Of a stretch of DNA of 64,000 nucleotides, positions 12,412-21,329 are shown in pieces. Origin of the DNA: Faecalibacterium sp. I4-1-79. GTDB taxonomy: Bacteria; Bacillota; Clostridia; Oscillospirales; Ruminococcaceae. Each line of letters begins with the position of its first letter. The first letter of the stretch is position 1. The position numbers and the translations under genes are program-made. A model generated the notes under the pieces. The model saw nothing but the letters and a program-made list of their open reading frames with translations, ran no database searches and was not told the origin of the DNA. Where the stretch lies: NCBI RefSeq assembly GCF_023347235.1, contig NZ_CP094467.1:2542001-2606000 (forward strand), given 5' to 3'.

Positions 12412-13320
12412 TCAGTTCTTTTCTTCCTGCTTCATCTCCCGCAGGGTCAGCCAGACTGCTGCTGCCAGCATCGGCAGCGCAGCGATCAGTCCAATGGGCA
12501 TGGGGCCCAGTACATTATAATAAGCGTCTGCCGGGGTGACCAGCACCTGCGGCAATGCTGCAATGGCATTGAACGCACCGTGTGCGATGGCCGGCACCCA
12601 GATGCAGCCGGTCTTTTCGTAGAGCCAGTCCAGCAGAGTGTTGAGGGCAAAGCAGACCACGCACCATACCACCAGCCCCAGCAGGGGTGCGCCCAGATAG
12701 TTGGTACCGTACTCGTAGCCTACCAGCAGCATCAGCGGCCAGTGCCAGACACCCCATACAACACCGCCCAGCAGACGGCCGTTCAGTAGACCAAACCGCT
12801 CTTTCAGGCGGGGCATCATGTAGCCGCGCCAGCCGACCTCCTCGCCCAGCGCGGGGAACATATTGATAGCCGGGGCAAGGAGCACCGCAAACAGACCGTT
12901 TTGCAGCAGATAGCTGAGGGTGGAAACGCCCAGCTGGCTGCGCAGGGTCTGCGCGTCCATCTCGCCGCCGTAGGCGGCTACCAGCCAGCTGCCGGAAAAG
13001 TCCAGCCGGGAGGGGAATACGGCAAAATACAGCACCGCACCCAGCAGGGTGAGCACCGCCGGGCCGAACCATGCCGCCAGCCAGAACCGCCGCTTGCCCT
13101 GCACCTTCCAGCCGATGCCGGTGGGCTGGCGCAGAAATGCCTTTTGCACCAGCAGTACAGCCAGCAGCGGGCAGAACATGGTAACGATGAGCGCCAGCTG
13201 ATACAGCACCGCATTATTCTGCTGCAATAGTGCCATGCAGCCGCCGACCTGACACAGCCATGCCATGCCGAAGGCAAGCAGGAAGTACAGGCCGAAGCCC
13301 TGTTTTTCTTTTACTGTCAT
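12412..13320 (-). CDS. CPBP-family intramembrane metalloprotease
   Basis: 302 residues with about eight hydrophobic spans. The Abi/CAAX-protease motifs are all present: EEVGWRG (motif 1, paired glutamates), WGVWHWP (motif 2 with His) and HGAFN (motif 3 with His). These should form a membrane-embedded metal site. The family ranges from prenyl-protein proteases to bacteriocin self-immunity factors, and the substrate here is unknown. Its ATG overlaps the stop of the YbjQ gene by 4 bases (ATGA), so it is the last gene of the merR-ybjQ-cpbp operon. Confidence 0.9.
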   Translation of the reverse strand: MTVKEKQGFGLYFLLAFGMAWLCQVGGCMALLQQNNAVLYQLALIVTMFCPLLAVLLVQKAFLRQPTGIGWKVQGKRRFWLAAWFGPAVLTLLGAVLYFAVFPSRLDFSGSWLVAAYGGEMDAQTLRSQLGVSTLSYLLQNGLFAVLLAPAINMFPALGEEVGWRGYMMPRLKERFGLLNGRLLGGVVWGVWHWPLMLLVGYEYGTNYLGAPLLGLVVWCVVCFALNTLLDWLYEKTGCIWVPAIAHGAFNAIAALPQVLVTPADAYYNVLGPMPIGLIAALPMLAAAVWLTLREMKQEEKN

Positions 13321-13628
13321 ACAAACTTCACCGCCGTTCCGTAAGCTATGACCTCTGCCGCGCCCTGCATGACGCTGGCAGAGGCGTACCGCATGCCCAC
13401 AATGGCATCTGCGCCAAGGCTTTCAGCGTCCTTGACCATGCGTCCGGTGGCGATCTGCCGGGCTTCGGTGAGCATATCGGCGTAGTCGGTCACCTCCCCG
13501 CCCACAAGGGTGCGGAAACCGGCCATCATATCGTGGCCAAGGTTGCGGCTCTGCACCGTGCTGCCCCGCACCACGCCCAGCGCTTCCAGTTTTTTGCCCG
13601 GAATCTCGTTAATAGTTACGATAAGCAT
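13317..13628 (-). CDS. YbjQ/UPF0145 family protein
   Basis: 103 residues, the normal length for this small pentamer-forming domain. Conserved features include the start MLIVTINEIPGKKLEALGVVRGSTV, the DADAIVGM-like segment (LGADAIVGMRY) and the final AYGTAVKF. The family is annotated as putative heavy-metal binding without firm biochemical proof. It starts inside the 3' end of the MerR gene (20-base overlap) with GGGAG 6 bases before ATG, so it is probably translationally coupled and co-regulated. Confidence 0.88.
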   Translation of the reverse strand: MLIVTINEIPGKKLEALGVVRGSTVQSRNLGHDMMAGFRTLVGGEVTDYADMLTEARQIATGRMVKDAESLGADAIVGMRYASASVMQGAAEVIAYGTAVKFV

Positions 13629-14262
13629 CTTCTTCTCCCTTTCCGATCTCTTCGATCCGATCCAGCAGCACCTTCAGGGTGCCTACGATGCAGCCCGCCG
13701 GGATGCCGAACATCACCACCAGCAGCGGTAGCGGCGGGGCATCCTGCGGGTCGGTGTAGATTGCCCAGCCCATGATCGCCATTACAAAAGCCATCATGGT
13801 CATAAAAAGGGCGGCACCGATGCAGGCACCCCGGATGCGGCGGGTCTTTTGGTCAGTCCGTTCAATGTTCACAAAAGTCACTCCCTGTTCTTCCCGTGCG
13901 GTCAGACGCGCCAGCGTCTGCTCCACATCCAGTTGTTCCAGAGGGCCGTTCTCCTGTTGGAGCAGCGTGCAGAAACCGATTGCTTCTTCCAAGTCGGCGC
14001 GGCGGCTGCGCAGACGTTCCAGCTGCCGGCTCATGCCCTCGGCCAGCGTGCGCTGCCCTTCCAGCATCTCCCGGATCTCTGCCAGCGGCACGTCCAGCTT
14101 ACGCAGCAGCTTGATGCGGCGCAGGCGCTCCACATCCGCCTGCGAGTAGCTGCGGTAGCCGTTGCCCGGCTCCCGGCTGGGACTGATGAGCCCCTCCTCC
14201 TCGTAAAAGCGGATGTTCTTTTTGGTCACGCCGACGGCGGCTTCCACTTCGTTGATCTTCAT
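13609..14262 (-). CDS. MerR-family regulator with C-terminal membrane hairpin
   Basis: 217 residues. Residues 1-70 form the MerR winged helix (KINEVEAAVGVTKKNIRFYEEEGLISPSREPGNGYRSYS), followed by the dimerisation coiled coil to about 125. The C-terminus, instead of a ligand domain, has two hydrophobic spans (GACIGAALFMTMMAFVMAI and LLVVMFGIPAGCIVGTLKVLL) separated by a short Asp/Pro loop. This suggests a membrane-anchored or membrane-sensing regulator. The promoter has a 19-base spacer with a dyad, the hallmark of MerR activation by DNA untwisting, and probably drives its own operon with ybjQ and the CPBP protease. Confidence 0.9.
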   Translation of the reverse strand: MKINEVEAAVGVTKKNIRFYEEEGLISPSREPGNGYRSYSQADVERLRRIKLLRKLDVPLAEIREMLEGQRTLAEGMSRQLERLRSRRADLEEAIGFCTLLQQENGPLEQLDVEQTLARLTAREEQGVTFVNIERTDQKTRRIRGACIGAALFMTMMAFVMAIMGWAIYTDPQDAPPLPLLVVMFGIPAGCIVGTLKVLLDRIEEIGKGEEDAYRNY

Positions 14263-14289
14263 GGGTCACGACCCCCTCCTTACGGGAGT

Positions 14290-14320
14290 ATTCTACACCT
14301 TCCACAAAGGGGAAGGTCAA
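14290..14320 (-). promoter_or_regulatory. MerR-type promoter and operator
   Basis: TTGACC (14315-14320) and TAGAAT (14290-14295) on minus are separated by 19 bases. The spacer contains the dyad ACCTTCC-N7-GGAAGGT. The over-long spacer plus dyad is typical of MerR targets. Confidence 0.85.
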
Positions 14321-14372
14321 GCCTTTTTGCAAAAAAGAGCCGCCGCACAACCTTGTACAGCAGTTCCTTCCT

Positions 14373-15560
14373 TTAAAAATAGCACTTGATCTGGAAACGG
14401 TCGGCGTTGTCCTGCTTTTTCTCTACCACGATATGCTCGTGGTTGAAGTCGAAGTGCACCGGGGTGCACAGGTCGGTATTGCGGGTCAGGCGCAGCAGTT
14501 CCTGCACGCGCTTCTTTTCCTCCGGCACATAGAACAGGTAGCTCACGCCCTCTTTTTTGGCGCGGCCGGTGCGGCCGATGCGGTGGGTGTAGTGCTCGTT
14601 CTCGCTGGGCACATCATAGTTGATGACAGCATCCACATCCGAGACGTCAATGCCGCGGGCGGCAACGTCCGTAGCCACCAGAATGGCCAGCTTGCCGTCC
14701 CGGAAAGCCTGCATGATCTGGTTGCGCTCCTTCTGGGAGAGGTCGCCGTGCAGGCAGTCCACCGAGAAGCCCAGCCGTGCCAGCTGGTTTGCCAGTGTGG
14801 CGGTGTTGAACTTGGTATCGCAGAACACCATCACCCGCTTGTAGCCCTCGCCGATGATGATCTGTGCCAGATCCGACAGCTTGTTACGGCCGGAGGTCTC
14901 CAGCATATACTGGGTGATCTTGGGCTGGCTTTCCTCCCGGGGCTGCACGGTGATCTCCTCGGCGTTGTGCTGGTACAGCCAGCCGATATCCATCACCTCG
15001 CGGCTGATAGTGGCGGAGAACATGGACAGCGCCTTGCGCGCCTTCATCATCTCGATGATGTGGCGCACATCCTTATAAAAGCCCATATTCAACATTTCAT
15101 CGGCTTCGTCCAGCACGATCTGGGTCACATGGGAGATATCAATACTGTGGTGCTTGTAGTGATCCATCAGCCGTCCCGGGGTGGCTACCACGATCTGGCA
15201 GCCCTCGGCCAGACGCTTTGCCTGCTTTTCCATATTGGCACCGCCGTATACGCACGCCACCTGCACCTCTGGCATAAAGTAGGTGAGGTTGGTCAGCTCC
15301 TCCGCGATCTGCTGGGCAAGCTCCCGGGTGGGTGCCATGATAACGGCCTGCGGGTATTTGTTTTCCGGCTGGATATGCTCCACCACCGGGATACCGAAGG
15401 CACAGGTCTTGCCGGTGCCGGTGGGTGCCTTGGCAATAACATCATGCCCGGCCAGCATGAGGGGGATGGTCTTTTCCTGAATCTCGGTCATTTCGGCAAA
15501 GCCCATGCGTTCCACGGCCTTGTGGATGGCTTCGCTGCACTGCAACTCGCTGTAAAGCAT
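14373..15560 (-). CDS. DEAD-box ATP-dependent RNA helicase
   Basis: 395 residues, close to the minimal two-domain core. Motifs in order: Q motif GFAEMTEIQEKTIP, I APTGTGKT (45-52), Ia PTRELAQQI, Ib ATPGR, II DEAD (151-154), III SAT (182-184), IV VMVFCDTK, V DVAARGID and VI HRIGRTGRA. There is no long RNA-binding tail, only about 30 residues after domain 2. The start at 15560 (MLYSELQ) has GGAG 8 bases upstream; the in-frame extension to 15665 has no such site. A general role in RNA remodelling (ribosome assembly or mRNA decay, CshA/DeaD-like) is inferred. Confidence 0.93.
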   Translation of the reverse strand: MLYSELQCSEAIHKAVERMGFAEMTEIQEKTIPLMLAGHDVIAKAPTGTGKTCAFGIPVVEHIQPENKYPQAVIMAPTRELAQQIAEELTNLTYFMPEVQVACVYGGANMEKQAKRLAEGCQIVVATPGRLMDHYKHHSIDISHVTQIVLDEADEMLNMGFYKDVRHIIEMMKARKALSMFSATISREVMDIGWLYQHNAEEITVQPREESQPKITQYMLETSGRNKLSDLAQIIIGEGYKRVMVFCDTKFNTATLANQLARLGFSVDCLHGDLSQKERNQIMQAFRDGKLAILVATDVAARGIDVSDVDAVINYDVPSENEHYTHRIGRTGRAKKEGVSYLFYVPEEKKRVQELLRLTRNTDLCTPVHFDFNHEHIVVEKKQDNADRFQIKCYF

Positions 15561-15603
15561 TTGGACAACTCCGTTCTTTGTGGCGTTTTTTCTCGTTGCA
15601 ACA

Positions 15604-15632
15604 AGTATAGCATGAAATGCCGCGCTTGTCAG
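15604..15632 (-). promoter_or_regulatory. Helicase gene promoter
   Basis: CTGACA (15627-15632), a 17-base spacer and TATACT (15604-15609) on minus. Confidence 0.7.
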
Positions 15633-15640
15633 CAGAGAAA

Positions 15641-15677
15641 CAAAAAGAACCGCACCCGGGGTCACGGGTACGGTTCT
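15641..15677 (-). terminator. Terminator after HU gene
   Basis: On minus a 13-pair stem (15665-15677 with 15646-15658) is followed by TTTTTG, between the HU gene and the helicase promoter. Confidence 0.85.
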
Positions 15678-15689
15678 CAGTGTGCAGGA

Positions 15690-15992
15690 TCAGGCGGTCT
15701 CTTCCACGCTCTTCTTGCCGGCCTCCAGCTTCTGCTTGAAGCGACCGCTGGCCTTGAAGCCGGGGATGGAGGTGGACTCCAGCTGGCTGGAGACCTTGGT
15801 CTTGGGGTTGGTGTAAGCCTTCGGCTTGCGGGGACGCATCTCAAAGCGGCCAAAGCCGGCGATGGTCACCTTTTCGTCAGCGCGCAGGCAGTCCGCGATC
15901 TGGTCAAACATTGCATCCATCGTGGTCTCGACCTGAGCTTCGGTAAAGCCGGTCTTGCGTGCCACGGTTTCGATCATCTGGGAACGGGTCAT
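15690..15992 (-). CDS. hup: HU-family nucleoid DNA-binding protein
   Basis: 100 residues. It starts with the helical dimerisation region (MTRSQMIETVARKTGFTEAQV) and has the conserved VTIAGFGRFEMRPRKPKAYTNPKT segment that forms the saddle and DNA-wrapping arms. The arm carries NP for intercalation, and the tail is Lys-rich. AGGAGG lies 10 bases before the ATG at 15992, favouring it over the longer frame to 16115. A -10 box TATACT lies at 16053-16058 without a clear -35. HU bends and compacts DNA; an IHF-like subtype is not excluded. Confidence 0.93.
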   Translation of the reverse strand: MTRSQMIETVARKTGFTEAQVETTMDAMFDQIADCLRADEKVTIAGFGRFEMRPRKPKAYTNPKTKVSSQLESTSIPGFKASGRFKQKLEAGKKSVEETA

Positions 15993-16149
15993 GTATCGAT
16001 ATCCTCCTGGAATGTCCAAAAGTAACGTCTTTTGGCAAATTTTGCGTTGTTGAGTATAACATATTTCTCGTACTGTTTTCGATGGATTGCGCACGAAATG
16101 TACCTTATTGCACACGAACTATATTTAGTTCCGTGCACCCCGCACAAAT

Positions 16150-16178
16150 ACAGCGCCCACCGTTTCGGCAGGCGCTGT
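16150..16178 (-). terminator. Probable terminator after carB
   Basis: ACAGCGCC (16150-16157) pairs with GGCGCTGT (16171-16178). The T-tract on minus is weak (TATTTG). Confidence 0.5.
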
Positions 16179-16207
16179 ACAGAACTATTTTATGCGGGTC
16201 TCAGGGC

Positions 16208-19200
16208 TTATTTGCTGCGGTACAGAGTGGCGATATCCACCAGCGGGATGTTTGCCAGACTGTGCTCGCTGCGCAGGCAGTCCACCAGAGAGGCGGCAGT
16301 ATCCACTGCGGTGATGCAGGGGATGCTCAGCTCCACGGCCTTACGGCGCAGGCGGACGGAATCGCGCCGGGGGTCACGACCCTTGGCGCTGGTGGAGAAC
16401 ACATAGTCCACCAGACCGCTCTGCAGCAGATCCACGATGTTGGGCGCCTCGCCGGAGATGTTGCGCACCTCGTTGCAGGGAACCATGTGCTTGTTGAGCC
16501 ATGCACAGGTGCCGGAGGTACCGTAGAGCTTATAGCCCATATCCTTCAGCTTCCATGCAATATCCACGAACTCGGGCTTGTCGCTGTCCTTCACGGTGAA
16601 GATGCAGCAGCTGCCCGGGCCGGGGGTCTTGAAGGTATAGCCTGCACCGATCAGACCCTTGAGCAGGGCGTCGTGGTAATTGGGCGCAATACCCAGCACC
16701 TCGCCGGTGGACTTCATCTCGGGGCCGAACTGGGTATCCACGGCGTGCAGCTTTTCAAAGCTGAACACGGGTACCTTTACCGCCACATAGGGGGCGTTGG
16801 GGTGCAGACCGGTACCGTAGCCCATATCCGTCAGTTTCTCGCCCAAGCAGCAGCGCACGGCCATATCCACCATGGGCACGCCGGTGACCTTGGAGATGTA
16901 AGGCACGGTACGGGAGGAGCGGGGGTTCACCTCGATGACATACACACGGCCATGGGAGACGGCGTACTGCACGTTGACCAGACCGGTGACGTGCAACTCG
17001 CGGGCAAAGCGGCCGGTATAGTCCACCATGGTGTCGATCTCGTCCTGCGTCAGGTGCTGTGCCGGGTAGACACAGATGGAGTCGCCGGAGTGCACGCCGG
17101 TGCGCTCCACCTGCTCCATGATGCCGGGGATCAGGAAGTTTTCGCCGTCGCAGATGGCGTCCACCTCGCACTCGGTACCCATGATGTACTTATCCAGCAG
17201 CACCGGGTGATCCATATCGACGTGCTCGGTGATAACGCCCATGTACTCGATGATATCCGCCTTGTTGTAGGCCACGATCATGTTCTGACCGCCCAGCACA
17301 TAGGAGGGACGCATCAGCACCGGCAGGCCGATCTCCTCGGCAGCGGCCAGAGCCTCGTCCAGATTGAACACGGTGCGGCCCGGGGCGCGGGGGATGTTGC
17401 AGCGCTCCAGCAGCTCGTCAAAACGCTCGCGATCCTCGGCCTCGTCGATGGCGTCCGCCGGGGTGCCCAGAATGGGCAGACCGATCTCGTCCATGTGCTT
17501 GGCCAGCTTGATGGCGGTCTGTCCGCCGAACTGCACCACGCAGGCATCCGGCTTTTCGGTGGCAATGATGTTGTCCACGCTCTCCGGGTTCAGCGGGTCG
17601 AAGTACAGACGGTCGCCGGTATCAAAGTCGGTGGAAACGGTCTCGGGGTTGTTGTTGACCAGAATGGCCTCGCAGCCGTTCTTTTTCAGCGTCCATACGC
17701 AGTGCACAGAGCAGTAGTCGAACTCGATGCCCTGACCGATACGGATGGGGCCGGAGCCAAAGACCAGAACCTTCTTCTTTTTAGGCTCGCCCTTGGCAGC
17801 GGTCTCGGCTTCCTTCTCGGCGATGAAGCTTGCAGCCTCGTTGTCGCCGTCGTAGGTGGAGTAGAAGTAGGGGGTGTTGGCAGAGAACTCGGCAGCGCAG
17901 GTATCCACCATCTTGAAGCCGGCGCGGTAGTTCTCCACGGGCAGGGTGTCCACCTGTGCCAGACGGCGGATGGTCTTATCCTGGAAGCCGTACTTCTTGG
18001 CAGTCTTGTACTGCTCCAGAGACAGCTGGCCGTTGCACTGTGCCAGACCCTTTTCCAGATCTGCCAGATGCTGCATCTTATCAAGGAACCACCAATCGAT
18101 CTTGGTGATATCGTAGATGACCTTGTGGTCGATGCCGCGCTTCAGTGCCTCGTACACGCAGAACACGCGCTCGGCGTCCTGAACGTGCATGTGCTCCACC
18201 ACTTCCTCGTCGGTCAGCTCCTCAAAGGGCTTGTGGGTCAGGGTGTCCATGCCCAGCTCAATGGAGGAAACAGCCTTCATCATGGCAGCTTCGAAGCTGT
18301 TGCCGATGCTCATCACCTCGCCGGTAGCCATCATCTGGGTGCCCAGAGACTTGTCGGCGTAGACGAACTTATCAAAGGGCCACTTCGGGTACTTGACCAC
18401 GATGTAGTCCAGCGCAGGCTCGAAGCAGGCGCAGGTCTTGCCGGTGACATCGTTGGTGATCTCGTCCAGCGTGTAGCCGATGGCGATCTTGGTAGCCACC
18501 TTGGCAATGGGGTAGCCGGTAGCCTTGGAAGCCAGCGCGGAGGAGCGGGACACACGGGGGTTGACCTCGATGACCGCGTAGTCGAAGCTGTCCGGCTTCA
18601 GGGCGAACTGGCAGTTGCAGCCACCCTCGATGCCCAGCTCGGTGATGATATTCAGTGCGGCGGTACGCAGCATCTGGTACTCGTGGTCGGTCAGGGTCTG
18701 GGAGGGAGCCACGACCACCGAGTCACCGGTGTGGATACCCACGGGGTCGAGGTTCTCCATGTTACATACGGTGATCACGTTGCCCTTGTGGTCGCGCATC
18801 ACCTCGTACTCGATCTCTTTCCAGCCGGCGATGCACTTTTCCACCAAAATCTGATGGATGGGAGAAAGGCGCAGGCCGTTGGTGCCGATCTCGATCAGCT
18901 TTTCGCGGGTCTCGCAGATGCCGCCGCCGGTGCCGCCCATGGTAAAGGCCGGGCGCACGATGACCGGGTAGCCGATGCGGTCGGCGCAGTCCAGTGCGTC
19001 CTGCAGCGTCTCCACCACCTCAGAGGGGATGATGGGCTGGTGCAGCTTTTCCATGGTCTCCTTGAACAGCTCACGATCCTCGGCACGGTCGATGGTCTCA
19101 GGCTTGCAGGCCAGCAGACGGATGCCGGTGCGGTCCAGATAGCCGGAGCGTGCCAGCTCCATGGACAGGTTCAGACCTATCTGACCGCCGAGGTTGGGCA

Positions 19201-19459
19201 GCACGGAGTCCGGCTTTTCAATGTCCAGAATACGCTCCACGACTTCCAGCGTCATGGGCTCGATATACACATGGTCGGCCACGTCCGGGTCGGTCATGAT
19301 GGTAGCGGGGTTAGAGTTCAGCAGAACAGTCTCGATGCCCTCTGCTTTCAGGGCGCGGCAGGCCTGTGTGCCGGAGTAGTCAAACTCCGCAGCCTGACCA
19401 ATGATGATAGGGCCGGAGCCAATGACCAGCACCTTTTTGATTCTGGGGTCCTTCGGCAT
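16208..19459 (-). CDS. carB: Carbamoyl-phosphate synthase, large subunit
   Basis: 1083 residues, full length. Makes carbamoyl phosphate from bicarbonate, ammonia channelled from CarA, and two ATP. The N-terminal half starts with KKVLVIGSGPIIIGQAAEFDYSG and carries the first ATP-grasp. The second half repeats the fold from KKKVLVFGSGPIRIGQGIEFDYCS. The MGS-like allosteric domain (about the last 130 residues) ends the protein. The ATG is one base past the carA stop, with AAAGGAGG 9 bases upstream, so the two subunits are coupled. Third gene of the pyrE-carA-carB unit. Product serves both UMP and arginine synthesis, and argF lies 44 kb away in this window. Confidence 0.97.
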   Translation of the reverse strand: MPKDPRIKKVLVIGSGPIIIGQAAEFDYSGTQACRALKAEGIETVLLNSNPATIMTDPDVADHVYIEPMTLEVVERILDIEKPDSVLPNLGGQIGLNLSMELARSGYLDRTGIRLLACKPETIDRAEDRELFKETMEKLHQPIIPSEVVETLQDALDCADRIGYPVIVRPAFTMGGTGGGICETREKLIEIGTNGLRLSPIHQILVEKCIAGWKEIEYEVMRDHKGNVITVCNMENLDPVGIHTGDSVVVAPSQTLTDHEYQMLRTAALNIITELGIEGGCNCQFALKPDSFDYAVIEVNPRVSRSSALASKATGYPIAKVATKIAIGYTLDEITNDVTGKTCACFEPALDYIVVKYPKWPFDKFVYADKSLGTQMMATGEVMSIGNSFEAAMMKAVSSIELGMDTLTHKPFEELTDEEVVEHMHVQDAERVFCVYEALKRGIDHKVIYDITKIDWWFLDKMQHLADLEKGLAQCNGQLSLEQYKTAKKYGFQDKTIRRLAQVDTLPVENYRAGFKMVDTCAAEFSANTPYFYSTYDGDNEAASFIAEKEAETAAKGEPKKKKVLVFGSGPIRIGQGIEFDYCSVHCVWTLKKNGCEAILVNNNPETVSTDFDTGDRLYFDPLNPESVDNIIATEKPDACVVQFGGQTAIKLAKHMDEIGLPILGTPADAIDEAEDRERFDELLERCNIPRAPGRTVFNLDEALAAAEEIGLPVLMRPSYVLGGQNMIVAYNKADIIEYMGVITEHVDMDHPVLLDKYIMGTECEVDAICDGENFLIPGIMEQVERTGVHSGDSICVYPAQHLTQDEIDTMVDYTGRFARELHVTGLVNVQYAVSHGRVYVIEVNPRSSRTVPYISKVTGVPMVDMAVRCCLGEKLTDMGYGTGLHPNAPYVAVKVPVFSFEKLHAVDTQFGPEMKSTGEVLGIAPNYHDALLKGLIGAGYTFKTPGPGSCCIFTVKDSDKPEFVDIAWKLKDMGYKLYGTSGTCAWLNKHMVPCNEVRNISGEAPNIVDLLQSGLVDYVFSTSAKGRDPRRDSVRLRRKAVELSIPCITAVDTAASLVDCLRSEHSLANIPLVDIATLYRSK

Positions 19460-19460
19460 T

Positions 19461-20567
19461 TCAGCGTGCCTCCTTTGCTGCTTTGACGTTGTTCAGGAAG
19501 CGGTCGAACAGGAATTCGGTGTCCTTGGGGCCGCCGTTTGCTTCCGGGTGGAACTGCACGGTAAAGCAGTTCCACTTTTTGTACTTGATGCCCTCGCAGG
19601 TGCCGTCGTTGGCATTCACCTGTGCCACCTCGCCCATCTCGGCGGGCAGCTCCTCGCCCACGACCGCGTAGCCGTGGTTCTGGCTGGTGATAAAGGTGCG
19701 GCCGGACTCAAAGTCGGTCACAGGCTGGTTGGCACCGCGGTGACCGTACTTCAGCTTCATGGTCTTGGCACCGGCTGCCAGTGCGGACAGCTGGTGACCC
19801 AGACAGATGCCGAAGGTGGGGATGTTCAACGCAAAGATGTGCTTGAGGTTCTCGATGATCTCCACCGGCTCGGCGGGGTCGCCGGGGCCGTTGGACAGCA
19901 TGATGCCGTCCGGGGCAAGGGCCTTGATCTGCTCTGCCGTTGCAAAGGCGGGCATCACGGTCACCTTGCAGCCGCGCTTGACAAGGCAGCGCACGATGTT
20001 GCGCTTGCAGCCGTAGTGCATCAGCACGATATGGGTCTCGCCTTCCGGGTTGAACACCTCGGGTGCGGCGCAGGTCACGTTCTTCACGGCGTCGGTCACG
20101 GCGTAGGCGCGGATCTCAGCCAGCAGTGCCTCGGTCTCGGCCTTATTGACCGGGTCGGCGGGGTCAAAGGTGGTCAGGATGGCGCCGTTCATCACGCCGC
20201 TCTCCCGGATGATGCGGGTCAGGTGGCGGGTGTCGATGCCCTCGATGCCGATGGTATTGTTCTTTTTCAAAAAGCTGTCCAGCGTCTCCTCACAGCGCCA
20301 GTTGGAGGGGGTGGTGCAGGCTTCGCGCACGATGTAGCCCTTTGCCCAAATGCGGTCGGACTCCATGTCATCGTGGTTCATGCCGTAGTTGCCAATGAGG
20401 GGATAGGTCTGGGTGATGATCTGGCCATAGTAGCTGGGGTCGGTCAGGGTCTCCTGAAAGCCCACCATGCCAGTGGAGAACACCACCTCGCCCACGGTCA
20501 CGCCCTGCGCGCCCACGGACTGTCCGGCAAAGACCATGCCGTTTGCCAAAAGAAGATATGCGTTCAT
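19461..20567 (-). CDS. carA: Carbamoyl-phosphate synthase, small (glutaminase) subunit
   Basis: 368 residues. The N-terminal CPSase domain (LLANGMVFAGQSVGAQG, GEVVFSTGMVGFQETLTDPSYYGQI) is followed by a class I glutamine amidotransferase. Nucleophile Cys255 is in FGICLGHQ, and the catalytic His340 and Glu342 are in FHPEANGGP. It supplies ammonia to CarB by hydrolysing glutamine. It follows pyrE after 31 bases and precedes carB by 1 base. Confidence 0.97.
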   Translation of the reverse strand: MNAYLLLANGMVFAGQSVGAQGVTVGEVVFSTGMVGFQETLTDPSYYGQIITQTYPLIGNYGMNHDDMESDRIWAKGYIVREACTTPSNWRCEETLDSFLKKNNTIGIEGIDTRHLTRIIRESGVMNGAILTTFDPADPVNKAETEALLAEIRAYAVTDAVKNVTCAAPEVFNPEGETHIVLMHYGCKRNIVRCLVKRGCKVTVMPAFATAEQIKALAPDGIMLSNGPGDPAEPVEIIENLKHIFALNIPTFGICLGHQLSALAAGAKTMKLKYGHRGANQPVTDFESGRTFITSQNHGYAVVGEELPAEMGEVAQVNANDGTCEGIKYKKWNCFTVQFHPEANGGPKDTEFLFDRFLNNVKAAKEAR

Positions 20568-20598
20568 AGTTTTCCTCGTTTCAACAAAAGCTTTCAGT

Positions 20599-21192
20599 TT
20601 ACAGGGTCTGCTTTGCTTCCTGCTTCATCTTGCGGCTGCCCAGATGCACCAGCGGCAGCTTGCCCTCCTTGCAGATGGGGCACTCCTCCGGGGTATAGTT
20701 GGGCAGGTCCAGCTTCAGGGCGCTGGCCAGAATGGGGATGGGAGACGGAGCCTCGGGCTTGGTGCGGTCCACCACGCAGGTGATGCCAAGGCAGATGCCG
20801 CCGGCCTCTTCGATGACGCGCTTGGTCTCCAGAGAGGAGATGCCGGTGGTCACCACGTCCTCTGCGATGATGCACTTTTCACCCGGATGGATGGCAAAAC
20901 GCTTCAGGCACATCACGTTGTCCACGCGCTCGGTAAAGATCGCGCGCTTGCCGGTCTGGCGGGCCAGCTCGTAGGCGTACACGATGCCGCCCATGGCAGG
21001 GCCGACGATGACGTCCACATCCATCTCCTTGACCTTGTCGGCCACAGCCTTCATCACCTCGGCGCAGCGGTCCGGGTACTGCTGCAGATAAGCCATCTGG
21101 CAGTATGCGCCGGAGTGCCGGCCGGAGGACAGCAGGAAGTGACCCTCCAGAAATGCGTCACAGCTCTTCAGAATTTCAAGTGCTTCACTCAT
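20599..21192 (-). CDS. pyrE: Orotate phosphoribosyltransferase
   Basis: 197 residues. Joins orotate to PRPP to give OMP. The PRPP-binding motif is CIIAEDVVTTGIS. The start SEALEILKSCDAFLEGHFLLSSGRHS carries the usual orotate-binding region. The C-terminus holds a CPIC pair (EECPICKEGK) as in the clostridial-type enzymes. GGGAG precedes the ATG. It heads the second pyrimidine unit from its own promoter and has only a 40-base leader with no hairpin. Confidence 0.96.
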   Translation of the reverse strand: MSEALEILKSCDAFLEGHFLLSSGRHSGAYCQMAYLQQYPDRCAEVMKAVADKVKEMDVDVIVGPAMGGIVYAYELARQTGKRAIFTERVDNVMCLKRFAIHPGEKCIIAEDVVTTGISSLETKRVIEEAGGICLGITCVVDRTKPEAPSPIPILASALKLDLPNYTPEECPICKEGKLPLVHLGSRKMKQEAKQTL

Positions 21193-21238
21193 TGTACTTC
21201 TCCCTCTCTTTTCAGTGGTGTATATTCCTTTGGGTGGT

Positions 21239-21267
21239 ATTGTACCACGCTTTTACGGCATTTGCAA
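21239..21267 (-). promoter_or_regulatory. pyrE-carA-carB promoter
   Basis: TTGCAA (21262-21267), a 17-base spacer and TACAAT (21239-21244) on minus, in the 137-base gap after pyrD. Confidence 0.75.
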
Positions 21268-21329
21268 ATTTATGCGTTAAGTTTTATTTTATGCGCATAA
21301 TTGTAGATATTTTATGGATATATCAGTTT

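Noticed and set aside
15959-19486. Plus-strand open frame of 1175 codons
   Set aside because: Antisense shadow of carB; no motifs, His/Gly/Val-rich composition typical of a reverse-complement frame.
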